Source: Paracyclopina nana
Lineage: Eukaryota > Arthropoda > Copepoda > Cyclopoida > Cyclopettidae
NCBI GenBank assembly: GCA_019096065.1
Contig: JAGUCH010000005.1
Coordinates: 2,666,001-2,730,000, forward strand
Direction of reading: 5' to 3'
DNA: 64,000 bases
How positions within the stretch are numbered: position 1 is the stretch's first letter; every line of letters begins with the position of its first letter. Below are positions 35,386 through 48,760 of this stretch, in pieces. Under the pieces are notes generated by a model. It was not told the origin of the DNA. It saw only the letters and a list, made by a program, of their open reading frames with translations, and made no database searches. A program made the translations under genes and the position numbers.

Positions 35386-38092
35386 TCACAAATGGTCCGA
35401 ATCGACCTGCTGATGTTGTACGAATTGCAAGATGTGGAATCCGGGCCCGAAATTGCGGTACCAGAAAAGCACCAGAATGCCCATTACGGTGAGGAGGATG
35501 AGGGCACCAGTGAAAAGTTTGTCCCGAAACGTGGCGGCCTCCAAAACTAAATACTTATTGTCAGTCCTTGCCATCACCCCTCGATGGGCATCGGCCAGCC
35601 TCGAGTCCACGAGGTCTAGCCTCGCAGCAGCGGACTCATCAGTGTCCCTAAGAGGAATCCGGTGTAAACAAGTATATGATTCTGTACGCTTAACAGGTCA
35701 TCCTGACATACACTCCGTTCCACAATTTTGAGGGTAAATACTTACCACCAGGTCAAAAAATTAAAAATTATGCAAAATGATATAAACTAAATTTTTTTGG
35801 CTTGGTAAAGTGTTATTTACTCCGAAAATTGTTTTACTCCGAAAATTGTGGGGCATTCTTATATCGTATACATACCTGGAGCTAAGCCTGTCTTCTTCAA
35901 GCTCCTCGAAATGAACGCAAGGTAAAATCCTGCGAAGTTGCACTCGCTTCTGCAAAATGGATACTTCTTTGGGTGTGAGGCTCAACTGTTCCTCGGAGGG
36001 CGGGCTGTAGTCCTCAGTCTCTTCCGAGGCCGCCACTGAGGCCGCGGCTGATATTATCGGGTTGGGAGTAATTGTGAAAGCGGAAGTCGATGGAGCTGGA
36101 TTGAGCACTTGCAACGAGCTATTACTGATTGTTTTGGCTGCTGAGGGCACTTTCGACCTCGGAGGTCGCGGAGGAGGAACTCTAGACGGCCTCTTTATAC
36201 TTTCTCGATCGAACTTTCTGCTGTCAATAGAAGAAAAAAGATATAGTAGAGTATATACAATATGACGCCAGTTTCATTTCACAAGCAACGTTTGACATCT
36301 TGCGCTACAGGAAAGCAACATATTGTTAATACACATCACAGAGAGATAATTTCCTTTCTGGGCCTTTTTCCGGGTCTCTAGTACATGCGATCTGCTTATC
36401 TGATTTTTCCCGCTGAGATCCCCATTTGCCCCGAGTAGCAACTGCTCCTTGCTTCATAACAAAGCTTTCGTTGGCTAGAAAATGGCTTAAAAGATCAGAG
36501 AAGCAACTTCCACTGTTGCTATTTGTTGTTTCACTTTTTGATGAATGCACAGCGCAACAGCATCTGAGCCAACAACTACTGTACTTTAGAGCCTCCTACA
36601 CAATGGTTCATTATGCCTTTGTTAAAGTAATTGCCCCTTTTAAGGCAGTGATGCAAAACGTTCAAGAATACGATCCGAAAGCTATGCTGTTTACATCATT
36701 AAATTCCAGGTCCCATGGGAATTTAAGGCTAATGTTTCAGGAAAGGATTCAGCTTTTGATGCTTCATTTACCCACAATAATTTTGGCAACGACACGCTAT
36801 CTAACCAACCTAGCTCCCATCATCATCAAATGGGCATATATCAAAGGGGAGGAAATGCAATTTGGGTCAACTTTGACGTTAAATGGGTATATGGTGAAAA
36901 AGTTTGGTCGTGTGAGCGGTACTTGATGCAAAATGCATGTACTACCTTACTACCATAGTGTTCTTGGGTACAGAGCAGCCTTCCTGATTAATTTCAGTCA
37001 ATGTAGCAGCAGGTGATGAAGCTTTTGTGGTGGCAATCTGAAAAGAATGAAAAGAAAAAGGCTTTCTCCTACTCATTTCAAATGAAGGGCTATTAAGGCA
37101 TACACTGGAAGGAGATTTCATAATTTCATCATTACCTCTAAAGACTTTTTTTACAAAAAGAGATGTTGCATTATAACTGCTTCCATAGCAAAATTTTATT
37201 TTATCATAGCATTCGCAGCAAATGGCTTGCTGTTTTGCAAAAAAAGCTAGTCGACAGGAGCCGCGGTACAAATTTACATAGACTTAACAATGTACAACGT
37301 CTTGCTCCTATGTAGCTCGGATTTCGCGCAAATATTATCAACCTGCCAACAAAAGTTGTTTTTTGCGCCATTAATTTTGTAGCAAACCTAAAGGAGTAAT
37401 TGAGCAGGGCTCTTTGTCATTTCTGTCAACTTGGAAAAATAAGTTTGGAGTGAACGATTAATATAGTTTTCAATACAATTCATTGGATAGGCTATATAGG
37501 CTTCTTCCAGTTATCAAGTTATTTTGACTAAATGTACGGTACGTACGTAGCAGAATATATGTACAGCAAAGAAGCCAAGAAGTTTTTTTTCTACATAGTA
37601 TATTGCTGTCATCATTCATTTACCGCATCATTGACAAAGTTAATATGATTTGGGCCTAAGTATAGCCTAGACTCGATCAATTCTTACGTTTGGAATCCTC
37701 TTTTGCTGGATTAACTTGGCCTTTCGTTTTTTTGAACAGTCCTCGCAAAGGTCAAAGTCAAGCACAAGGTCATCATAATCATCGTCACCAGGTTGACGAC
37801 TCACTTCGTCTCGTTTGGCACTTAGCTCGGTCATCATCACGTTTTCGGCCTCTTCGTCCTCCGTATTCTCGTCCTCAATCACGGTGGTGCCCACAGGGGC
37901 CGTAGCCATGGCCACGACCGTGAACAAGGCCGAAGGATTAAGGCCACGAGGAGAAGGCTTCACATTTAGCAGCGAGCTAGATGACTCTGTTCTTGACACC
38001 CTCGGAGGCACTTTTTTCGGCCTCGTTTTCTGGCTCGACGACCACTTTTGACCGGCCTCAAAGTACTGCAGGGTATCTCCAAACTCTGACAT
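35386..38092 (-). CDS. Unrecognised protein with a single C-terminal membrane segment
   Basis: Four exons, 38092-37688, 37037-36946, 36220-35876 and 35647-35386, join to 1104 nt and 367 aa with phases 0, 2 and 2. Donors include GTAAGAATT and GTATGTATA. Exon 3 may instead start at 36217, changing one residue. The protein starts MSEFGDTLQYFEAG, has Ser/Pro-rich low-complexity parts, an acidic run followed by CEDCSKKRKAKLIQQ (CxxC next to basic residues), a proline/arginine stretch (RVPPPRPPRSK) and charged helical sequence. Near the C-terminus is one hydrophobic segment (FTGALILLTVMGILVLFWY) with about 24 residues after it. The layout fits a tail-anchored or type II protein with a large cytosolic part. 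No family recognised. Confidence 0.6.
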
Positions 38093-39280
38093 ATTTTTCT
38101 ATTACGGTGATGTGTCGTGATGTGCTGGCATTAATCTGGCCCCATAATTTGAATGGCGGCTCCTTTTTTTCGACAGAAAAAAGAAGGCATTTGTACGATA
38201 TGCTTTATGGTATAATGAGTTCAATTTGTGTAGCTCGCGAGCAATCTCCTGGCTACTACTGAAGATATAGAGCTCTGCAACAAGGCCTTACTTTCGCCAA
38301 GAAGGCCTTCGAGGACGGCCTTTAGCAAATCGAGAGAAGCAAGCGCGAAGAAGAAGACTGGAAAAGATAAAATAGCGGCATTTAAAAAAGTCACAGAAGT
38401 ACGAGATGATTTTTAGTAATCAGTAATAAAGTAAAATAATGCACTTTGCTAAAAGTTGCATTGCCAGGCCAACAATGCTTTAAAAGTGCATTCGAGGTTT
38501 ATTGTAGATACAACAGACGCCTTTTTTGTGGTAAGCTACACGATTCTTGGTGTTTTTGCAAGGCACACATGGCCAACAACTTCTTGAGAAGATAATTGAA
38601 ACTTGTCTCCCTGGAGATTTAATGAAAGATTAAACCGAAGTAATTCCCTTTTTTGCCATATCATTGCGAGCTAGCTCCAAAGCTGATGGAAGCTTTTGTT
38701 GATACACAAAAGGAAATTTCTCAAGAGGCCAACAGAGGCTTTTTCGAGATTATTTTTCTTCGTGCTTCATTGACATCTACGATTATTACCAAGTGTTTGT
38801 ACGCATGGTTGTCTACGACGTGTGCCACTGTTCAATATTACAAAAGCTAATAAAATAGAAGCACAGAGGCAACATTACTCAAGTTTTAGGCTATAATTTA
38901 TAAAGCATTTCGCAATGCCTCATAAATATCGAAATCTCTGCGAATTCGAGGTTACGAGTTGCAAAAAGCAAAAACTTCCGAAAAGTGCTAAGCTGAAATT
39001 GAAAATATTTACGATTGGCAAATAGTGAGGAGTTTTTCGTGCTTTTTCCCCACTGTGCGCCATGAATGGATTATTTAGCATAGTATATGGCACTCCTGTG
39101 ACCCCAAGAAGCGCGTGTTTTTTGGCATTGCGCGTCTGTTAGTCTAGCACGAACGAAAATGGTGAGCTCAGATCCACCTGTGCAGGGGAACTCAACCTGG
39201 CTAGCTGGCCAGTAGTGGCGATCACTTCAGCTAACGCAAAACAATGAGCAAATCCTCAAACTCCTCGTGAATTTCAAACG
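38093..39280. promoter_or_regulatory. Divergent intergenic region between the orphan gene and gbb
   Basis: 1.19 kb between two outward-facing starts. No supported ORF. An AAAATGGTGAGC near 39159 could be the end of an untranslated or upstream first exon of gbb (it fits a donor), but this is unproven. Confidence 0.4.
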
Positions 39281-41765
39281 ATGAAATTTCCACGCACAAC
39301 GCCAGCATGCTTGTGGCCTTTACTGGCCTTTTGGGCCAGCCTCTACATTAAGCCTTTGCAAGGCTTTTCGGGCATTTACTTTGATAACGGTGAGGCAACT
39401 CTTTTTTTTTGTACTAAAATTACCAAATTTCGTGCGGTTCTCCAAAGTACAATTTGGCATCTCTAAGAAATAATATGGTGTCTTAAAAAAACGTTTGTCG
39501 CGTGAATTCATTTTTAAATTCCTTAGAGGTTTTAGAAAGAAGCTTGACCTTCTCAAGTACGAAACAATTTACGTCAGAGTTTTGAGAGCTACTACATACT
39601 GGCATTATATTACTTCAGCCTGAGATGGAGAAGCCAAAAGTTTTTCCCCCAACTTAAAATCAGAATATTAAACGAAAAATCCATTTTCATTACAGGAATG
39701 GGCCAAACTTCCGTCGAACCACTCAACATTGAAGATCAAGAATTAATGAGGTCTGAAATTTTGAGCCTGCTCGGCATGAAGCATGTGCCAAACAAAAAAA
39801 GCCCCCATTTTGTCAGCCACATGGGGAATACAACTGTAAGCATCAGTTTTAGCTGCTGGAAAAAATGAAGCATTCATTTTTTCCTCTCTATATTCTTTGT
39901 CACTTGTGGTATACATTTTGCAATCCAGCATAGCCGAGTTAAGTTATGTGGCGTGACTTTGCTATGAGCATGCAACAATTTTTTATCCTCTATATTCTTA
40001 AGGTTTTGAAAATGCATAGCTAACAATAAGCATACTCAGAGGTTGCAGCAAAAATCACAAAAAGTGGTCGATGCTCCTTATTAATCGAATAAAGAAATGT
40101 ATTGCATTTTTTTCCGCAGGTTGACCTCTTCATGATGGACATCTATAGAACACTCACTGAAGACGAGGCTGGAGTCCTCAAGGCCAAACTTGGCGAACCC
40201 GAGCTTGAGTGGCTGCGAAACAATCCCTTCCATATTTCGCAGTCAAACATCAAGGTGAATTTCTCATAAGCCTTAAAGTTTGTTTTTTTAGTAGTGGGGA
40301 AAAATGCATCATTATTACGCTGTGATGTGCACAGCAAATGCATCATCCTCTTTTGGGAAATGTTTTCCCTCTTTATGTTGCAAGTTTATGAAGGCTCGTC
40401 GCGTCGTTCGAGGAAACGCAGCGTGGTGAAATATGCAATTATTTCCAGGCGATCAATGACAGCGATTTGATCATGAGCTTCGCCAACCGAGGCCATCAGG
40501 AGGACATGCAGTGGACTCAGCTTTTCTGGTTCGATACCACGGAACTGCCAGACTCGGACGAAGAGGAAATTCTGGCCGCTGAGCTGAGATTATACAAAGA
40601 AGCCTCATTTAAGCCGATGGGAGATTACAGGTAATCAATCAAGATTAAGCGATATATATTGCCTATATGACGCATTAATTAGTGAGAGCCAAGGGCTCAC
40701 CAACTCGCGCCCAGGTTTCGTGATCCGGATCCTCACACTTTTCGTTTTTCCATTTAGGGACTCCTTTAAAATGAAGCTTTCTCAGTTGAAAGAAGGAAGC
40801 ACTGGCGAAGATCAGATTCTGGATATTCAGGACATTTCCTACTCCGACCAAGGTAACGGCTATTTTATCTAGCACATCATCCTGAATGCCTCTTCAACTT
40901 TGCAATTCCAGGCTGGCTCGTCATGGATGTGACGAAGGCGGTGAAGCTATGGCAAAAGGATTATCGCACCAATCAAGGCCTCCATCTAGAAATCATCGAG
41001 CACGAGACCAACAATCAAATTCTGCCTTCTGTGGTAGGACTGAATACCAACAGGAATGCCAAGCCAGGCAAGGAATCATTTATGGTGTCATTTTTCAAAA
41101 GCACCGATGACAACGTCAAACGGCGTTATCGAGTTAAACGAGATGCCTTGCTCGCTGAGGCTGGTTTAACCATCGAAGATTTAATAGAGGACATTGAGGA
41201 GGAAGATGAGGAGATCGATGAGGAGGATTTCGCCGACATTTTGCGCAATCGAGGCAAAAGGTCCCCGGGGCCGAAGAGGAACCGGAATAATAAGTCTCAC
41301 CGGAACCGGAGCAAATACTCGGATTTGGACAGTGACTTTTCCAAAGCGGAGAATTCAAACATTTACCGTGACTTTTACGGTGGAGGTCATCGCAATCGCG
41401 ACTGCCAAAGGCGAATGCTGCGGGTGAGCTTCAAGGATCTTGAGTGGCAGGATTGGATCATCGCTCCGGATGGCTACGAGGCTTACTATTGCCATGGCGA
41501 ATGCTCGTTTCCCCTCAGCGGTCACATGAATGCGACCAACCACGCCATTGTCCAGACTTTGGTGCACTTGATGAGTCCGGATGTGCCCAAGCCATGCTGT
41601 GCTCCGACGAAGCTATCCGGAATCTCCGTTTTGTACCTGGACGAAAGGTATGCCCACTTTGCTCAATTTACTTGTTTTTCGTATTTATCTTTAAACATTT
41701 CCAGCTCAAATGTGGTTCTCAAGAAGTACCGGAATATGGTTGTAAAATCTTGCGGTTGCCACTGA
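39281..41765 (+). CDS. gbb: Glass bottom boat / BMP5-8-type TGF-beta ligand
   Basis: Seven exons, 39281-39389, 39696-39835, 40120-40254, 40449-40630, 40758-40852, 40912-41647 and 41705-41765, give 1458 nt and 485 aa; all phases agree. Seen: an N-terminal signal peptide (residues about 1-28), a prodomain with SWL-type features, and [14 protein letters not shown]. Then come an acidic tract, the furin-type site RNRGKR|S, and the mature domain with all seven cysteines (C, YYCHGEC, PCC, SCGCH). [16 protein letters not shown] is the BMP5/6/7/8-60A hallmark with its N-glycosylation site. The ligand signals through type I/II receptors to Mad in growth, fat body and synapse development. The last intron splits the end of the cystine-knot region after YLDE. 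Confidence 0.96.
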
Positions 41766-41904
41766 AGAGAGAAGGGCCAAAAAATATACAATCCTCAGAC
41801 GACGACGATCACGTTTTCCCCTTGGGGAGCAGAAAAAATACAGTATTATAAGTATTATTATTATTATTGACGAAATTTCTATGACATTATTCAAAAGGCC
41901 GTGA

Positions 41905-41910
41905 AATAAA
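41905..41910 (+). terminator. AATAAA of gbb
   Basis: Canonical signal 140 nt after the gbb stop, following an ATT triplet run near 41850-41868. Confidence 0.6.
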
Positions 41911-44900
41911 AAATGATAGTATTTGAGCCCAGTTGCCTTTTTTTGGCTTCGCAGTTCGAGATGCACAGTGGGATTTAGGATTTAGAAAGCTGTCTGCATT
42001 CGCACTTTTTTTTACATGGTGTGCCACCCTGTGGGCAGTAGAAGTTGTCCTGGAAAAGGCAAAGCGAGAAAAGGCTTCGTTTAATTAGATTATAGGATAC
42101 ACCACATGTGTCAATGTGGCCTTGCCGGTTAATAATACGAGATGAGTAAGCGCTTCTTCTGATCAAGAAGAAACCTTTCGCATTTCGCACCATAGACTAC
42201 AGAAACGTGGCCTTGTCATAACATGTGACCTTTAATCGGCGGAGAGTAGCACAGAGCCCTTAGTGTGATTGTGGCGTGGAGCGAGATGCAGTTCAAGAAA
42301 AAATGTGAGAAATTCCTGCAGCGAGGTGGGAGCCAAACTAAAATTCATCACCACTGCCATTCTGAGGCAAGTATCTCGATTTTTCATGGCAGAAAACGAA
42401 CGAGAGAAGTAAGATTGACGATTCAAAGAAATAAGTGAAAGTGGCTTTCACCACGCGAGCCCCATCATCAATTTTACATATTGATATGCACTTGCTTTCT
42501 AATTCTGAGGCTTCTGTAAAAAAATTGGCTTTTCTCTCTCTCAAGTCTTTTAAAAGTTGAGTGCATTTACTTAACGCTGCGTTCGAGTCATCTTTTTCTC
42601 ATGTTCTACTGCTATACACTACGCTACAGTGTTTGAATACACTGTGCGACTTGGAAAGTAAACATCTATATAGACTGCGCGTTTCCCCTTCGTCTCGGGG
42701 TTTTGAAGCAATTTAACATAGAAGCTAGAAAAGCTTTTCATGATAAAAGCATCCCAACTCCAACTTGACAGCAGCTTAAAGTTGCAATTGCTGTCATTGT
42801 TGTTGGAGTCGAGCAGGTATAGGAAAAGTTGGGCAAATTGATCATAATTTTGCAGATATGCATTTTCGCACAAGTTCTCTCAAATGGGTAATTTGATCGG
42901 TGAGAGGGTCTGGATTTTTATTACAGAGACATGAATGTTGAGAGGCCGATAAGTGAAAAAAGGCCTAGAGTGAAGCCATAAAAAGGCCTACTCACAAAGG
43001 AGTGGTGCAATGAATTTCGACTCTTTCCAGAGTACACATGTGCAATGAACCTCGTAGTTGTGAGCTAATAGCAGAAGTGACCTCAGCCAATGCCATTGTC
43101 ATTGTTGTAGTACATCCGCCTCTCATTCTAGTCCCAGGATATCCAGCTTCCTAGGAAAAAATGACGATTGTCATCATTTGTGTTCCCACTAATGGAAAGA
43201 TAATTACGTAAAATACCGTGAAGAAAGGCTGCTACTGCATTAAGGCCACCACGCACTCCTTTTGATCTTTTCTGGTTTGCCAGATTTTTTGGCAACAACT
43301 GCACAAATGCAAAGTTTGCAAAAGTTGCATTGGCAGCAGCCATCCAAGAAAAGGGCCTCACTGATGGCTTTTTAATCAAGTTCAGGTGTCATATTTAAAC
43401 TGGGGTCTAGTAACGCCATAGACGGGCAAAAAGTGCGTTTATTTAAACTCGTGAATGGGAGAGAGTTTACAAAACACGAGTTAGAATCAACACATCTTTT
43501 CGCACATGTAATTGAAAGGGAAAACGTGAACTCTCCGAGTATGCCATATAAATAGGGTATTTTGCATTTTCTAAATTCCCAAAATATGGAAGGCACTCGC
43601 GCGTGTGTCAAAACGCATAGTCCAGATTTTTGAGCAAATGAGGCGAGGAATTTTTGCGATACGAGCGCCAGAGGAATTTCGTTTGCTTAGAGATACACAA
43701 CTCAATTATAAGTTGAGTGGAGAAAAGTTGCGCGCTGCTTCAAGTCAATATTCTGAAACTGACAGCTCAATGTTTTGCCATGTAGTATTTTTGGACAACA
43801 AGCCTCAAAACTTTCTCCCAGCTCCATTTTATTTGGTGGCTTCTTAGTAGGCTCTTTTTCAATCTCAAATGATTTACGAGGAGTGGTATCAAAACAAAAA
43901 GCTCGCATTTATCATCGCGTAAACGAACCCTTTTGGGACCGTTTTGCAACATTATTTGCCTTTCCATTTAGCGAAATTAAGTATATGTGTCTGCCTGTGT
44001 TGATTCAACAGTAGCAAATGAATGAGCCCCTGCTCACTTTTGTTTACCTCCAAAGTCAATTAAACAAGAGCAAACTGCTTTCTAAATCCTGCGAAGGAGG
44101 AGAAGAGTCTAGCAGGAAAGAAACAAAACTTTGCGAAAATGCTGCAGTAAAATTGCATTTCCTGCTTTAAAGTCTTAGTGTCACACAGGAATAAGGTCCT
44201 TCTCGACTCCTAGAATATATTCTAATCTTTGCATATAGGTACACTATGAGGACCCTCGATGTAAAAAATTACGGCTAGTTTTCAAGGAATCTGATCCCAA
44301 GGGAGCAGTTAAAGCGAGGAACATTTTCACGCAAGTATCAGTGCAGTCTTCAAGTTTTTTCTTCTCTGCATCATCATCATCTAGAGAGGGAAAAATAATC
44401 AAGGGAGCAGCAACATTTAATCCCGCTTTTGTGGCCCATCTGAGCAGTAGCGGAGTATTTTAGAATTCATTTTCCTAAGTTGCTTTACTGTTGTCCCAAG
44501 GGGCTTGAGGGGAACTGGAGCAACTTTTTCCTCCCTGATTATTACCTTGTGTGGTGATGGTCTGCTTTCCAGGCTTGATTCCTAAGCACCAAGGCTGACT
44601 TAATTTAGGAAAATTTCCCCAATTAACAACCGATTTTTGGGCTGTAAAGCCACCCAAGGGGAAAGATATGATGAAACTTGCTTCACTTCCCCAATTATGG
44701 GGACTTTTGTTGCTTTCAACTTTCTCTAATTATGCAGCACGTTGGAGAAATAATACACCTGCCTCAAACGTTTTTCCATTAGCACATTTCGTTTTCAATT
44801 TGCTCGCTCAAATGCGATGAATCTAATCAGAGACGAAAGCAGCTTTTTCAAGTGGGCGGTAATTCTAAAAGAAACAGAGAAAAAATTAAGAAAGCTACTA

Positions 44901-47900
44901 CTGCTACGAGGAAAACTTTTGACATTTAAAGTCGTGATGACAGCTTCCCAGCACTACGAATTCTCCCAGAAATCTTCTGCTACACAGTGCTACAGCACTA
45001 GCACCCGTGTCCAATTGATCTGGGAAATTGAATTACTTACCTTAATTAGTTTGGAGATGGAAGCTTCATTGCATCAAGACCTTCAGAATGATCAGCAGAA
45101 GTCTGATAAGCATATTCAATTGCCTTTTTTTCATCTCACTTCTGCCATTTTCTACGCACTTTGCACTTTGTGAACTTGAAGTAGCACCGCGTGAAACGCA
45201 GGCTGAAAAAAGCAGCTAGATAAATTTCACATGCAGGTGCTGCAAATCACTCGCATGCAAACTGAAGTCACATTTGCCCTCAACAACCTTTTTGTAGGAA
45301 CAAAATCTTTTTTTGGCAGATTATATGACGACTTCTAAATCAGACACCAGCTGGAACACTGGGAAAATTGGATCGAAAAAAGTCTCGCAGAACACACCGA
45401 CCGCGCTGGGTCTACTTAAAAAACTATTAAAGGCTGCGAAGCGCCCTCTACAATTTTCAGCGCACATTAAAGAATTACCACTAAAGGACAAATACTTATT
45501 TTCATCAATTTCTCCGCCAACATGCTTACACTGAAGTAATCCTTTTAAAGGCTGAGATCCCTATAGTGTGTGTATCGTGAAAAAGGTGTAAAGCAAAGCC
45601 GCTCCTCCTATCATTGAGTTATGGCCGTTTTGAGCATCCTCTCGAGACTTTTCTAGCTCTTCCATTTTGGCACATTCGTATAGCAAAACTGAGATGATTT
45701 ATCCGCGTCCTTTCGAGTAAATAATGCAAGAAAAGGTCACTACTTCATAAAAGAACAACTTGAGTATCTTCCTTATTGTTGTTGCCTTTTTTGTTTGTGC
45801 AGCAAAAAACTGAGTACAAGAAAGGGACCTGCTTTTTCGCACATTTGTCGTAATTTGATTGCACGAGATACTCCACCAGCTCACATAAGGGCAAAAATTA
45901 CGAATTTAATTTTAGCACATAATAAACCTGACACTTCAAACAATTCTCTGATGTAGTACTTTTTTGCACTTGAGCCTCACAGTGGGCTGCTGTGCCAATG
46001 ATGCAGTGTACTCTCCTAGAGACAAGGAGTGTCCCACTGTGTGTCTGCTCCTTGGTACAATAACAACTTGGCCATATAGGGACATTTTTACGAGCACTTA
46101 GGCGAGTAACTTTGGCAAACGCGAGCGCGCGCGCTGCCATACGTGGCAGTGCAGTGTAATTCACTCTTGCCATCAAATCTGTGAAAAAGGGCATCGAGAT
46201 TTTGACCTCGATTTGATGATGTCCCGATGAGATTCCACGAGATGCTGGAATGCTAGAAAGCTCTTGAGGAAGCAATGAACCATTTCCTATATTGCCATGA
46301 TGCTTACAACGACTGTTATTGTGGCTTCTAGTAAAAGTGTACATTTCCTATAATGGTACGCTCAAGAAGACCTCCGTCATCGTTGCCCTCAAATTGTTAT
46401 CCATAGGAAAAGGAATGGGATAGGAAATAAACTTGAATGTATGTAGGCCTGGGCAGAAATGTAGCATGCAGTGTTTATCTTGTAATCACCTTATTCAGCT
46501 CTTCGCAGAAGACAGCTAGGAAAACTGGACACATTTTTTATTTACTTTTTTCCACACTTCTTCTCTCCACAGAAACTGTCCCCAATATGCCAAGAAGCCC
46601 TTCTTTTTTCTAGCAATCTAGTACTCATGAAGCAGATACTGTCACAGAGATGAATGAGTATTTGTGAATTTATGTCCTCAGTCCAAATGCCACAATTTGA
46701 ACAGCAGCAACGAGAGCAATAAAGTACGAGAATGTGTAAAACAACAGCAACTCAACAAGAATGCTAAAAAGAAGAAAGCCTTGGCCCTAATCATATGCAA
46801 CATGGGCGCCAAGTGCCACTACCTTGATCTAATTTTGACAACAGGAGAGCAAAAAGGGCTAACTTTATCCTATAGTACAAAGGCTAGAGTTATGCCCAGC
46901 TTACTCGAAATACTTCTGGACCACCAATAAAACAAGCTGCTGTGGCTCCAGACGTGATAGATTGCCAAGTGAAAGTCGCTTTTTTGCTCTTGCTAACAGC
47001 TACATGGCTGGAAAATTAGAGCAGCTTCAGCGAGTGCCACGATTTGCACACACATAGCTCTGATCGAGCACAATTATGGCGAAAAACCGCAATCCAATGT
47101 AATAATGACCCTGATGCAAGCAATGATGGTAATGATGATTCCATGATACATGAGTACGTGAGGGTTGCTGGCCTTTCTTGACCTTTGTTGTCAAATGCAC
47201 ATGCTGCTCCATAAGGACCTCAAACCAACTAACCCCATTTCGGCATCATCTCAGTATATACATTCAGGCACCCACATTTTAATATGACTTTGTTTCGCAG
47301 AGAGTAGGAATTCTTGGCTTTTTATGGACTTTTCCCTAGCTGTGCTACAAACATGGCTCAGAATTTGAATTGAAATAACATGTTGGGCTTTTTCAGCATC
47401 TGGGGTATTTTGAAGAAACTAGGGATTTTTATTGCACCCTCAGTCGTTCACCCACGACATCTCGGATCGAAAGCTCTTCTTCTACATTGTCTTCATCTTG
47501 AGAATGACATTGTATGACACAAGGGGATCAATTGCTCCGTGGTCTGCACAGATACCAACTCAAACCATAGCTTTTCTGACCGAATAATGTGATTGCCAAC
47601 CTGACTATTGACAGATTGACCCCTCCTGGCAAATCTCAGCGAAACCAATTGAAACTATTATGGAAAATGTAATCACGCATATCCTTGTGTGCATTGTTTG
47701 GTTGGGACATCACAGCCAAGTACAAAAAAAGACAACTAGAATGTCACCACATCTGTCCAATTTTTGGCATTGTGATGCGAGCACTATTTCCGTTCCTGGA
47801 TGTAGACACTGCCCAATTGTTCTTTGGTCTCCAGCAGAAAAAGCGAAAGATGAAATGATTAATTTTCCCAGAAGGAAGATGACTTTTCAGAAGCAATAGG

Positions 47901-48579
47901 CAAGAAAAAAGGAGCCATTTCTCAAACACGATCTGAGAATGGAAGAAAAAGGTCGACAGCAGCTGACTTACAAACTGGCAGACAAACTATCTCGATGACT
48001 TTATGATCTATGAAAGCCGTGCAGATTCTTTCCCCTTTTTTCACCAGTATAGAGTAACGCACACATGTGTGTGTACTACCTCAATGAATGCGTATAATTT
48101 TGGCCCCAGAAAAAAGGCGCACTGGTTCACAGATTGGCAAAAACCAGCTCGAGAACTATTAATTTTTTGGAGAGTGGTCCTTTCTGCCCATGAAAGAAGG
48201 TCTTGCTCTAGAACAAAACAAGGTTAACTTTTTCTTCAACCATCTTTGAGCACAACTTAAGAGGTCTTGATTTGGCCAAAAAAGTGCAGCTTTGTCTGGT
48301 AGCGCGAGGACAAGAAACAAACATAAACAAAAATCAGCTGATCAAGTATCAACGCATGTTGCTGATGTCAATAGTTGACTCTGCATAATTTTTGGCGAAT
48401 GCTGAAAGTCTGGTTGTGAAAATGAGGGAAGGCAAGCAGGCAGAAGAAACTTTTGTTACAACTAACTATGGCTAATTTAAGAAACGGATACAGCGTCATT
48501 TCCCCTTCATCAATTTCGTTGAAAAACAAATAGTGGGAGCTTTTGGGGGAGGTTTGCAGGTTCGTCTTCTTTTCATTTA

Positions 48580-48760
48580 CATCCCCGTTAGAGGAAGAAG
48601 AAGACTTCTCTTCGGCCTCGAAAACGAGGCTGATGCTCCGGCTGCAACCTCCTCGCACTCAGCTTCACTACTCTGAGATTCCGAGGCCGCGTTCGCGGCG
48701 CCAATTTGCCGCCTAGACTTGCCGAGAAATCCGACGAGAGCAGTTCCACCATGTTTACCA
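48580..48760. other. CpG-richer patch with overlapping open frames
   Basis: This short stretch stands out from the AT-rich surroundings. On minus an ATG in good context (AAACATGG, about 48750) opens a 50-60-codon Arg-rich frame (MVELLSSDFSASLGG...). A second minus frame and a plus frame are also open. A hairpin GCCTCG-TTTT-CGAGGC lies inside. It could be a promoter or first exon of an unannotated gene; coding is not shown. Confidence 0.25.

Noticed and set aside
36426-36926. 166-codon plus-strand frame inside the orphan gene's intron
   Set aside because: No motif, no promoter or splice support, AT-rich amino-acid bias; lies antisense to an intron of a supported model.
44817-45173. 118-codon plus-strand frame
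   Set aside because: No domain, isolated in gene-poor DNA, composition not protein-like.
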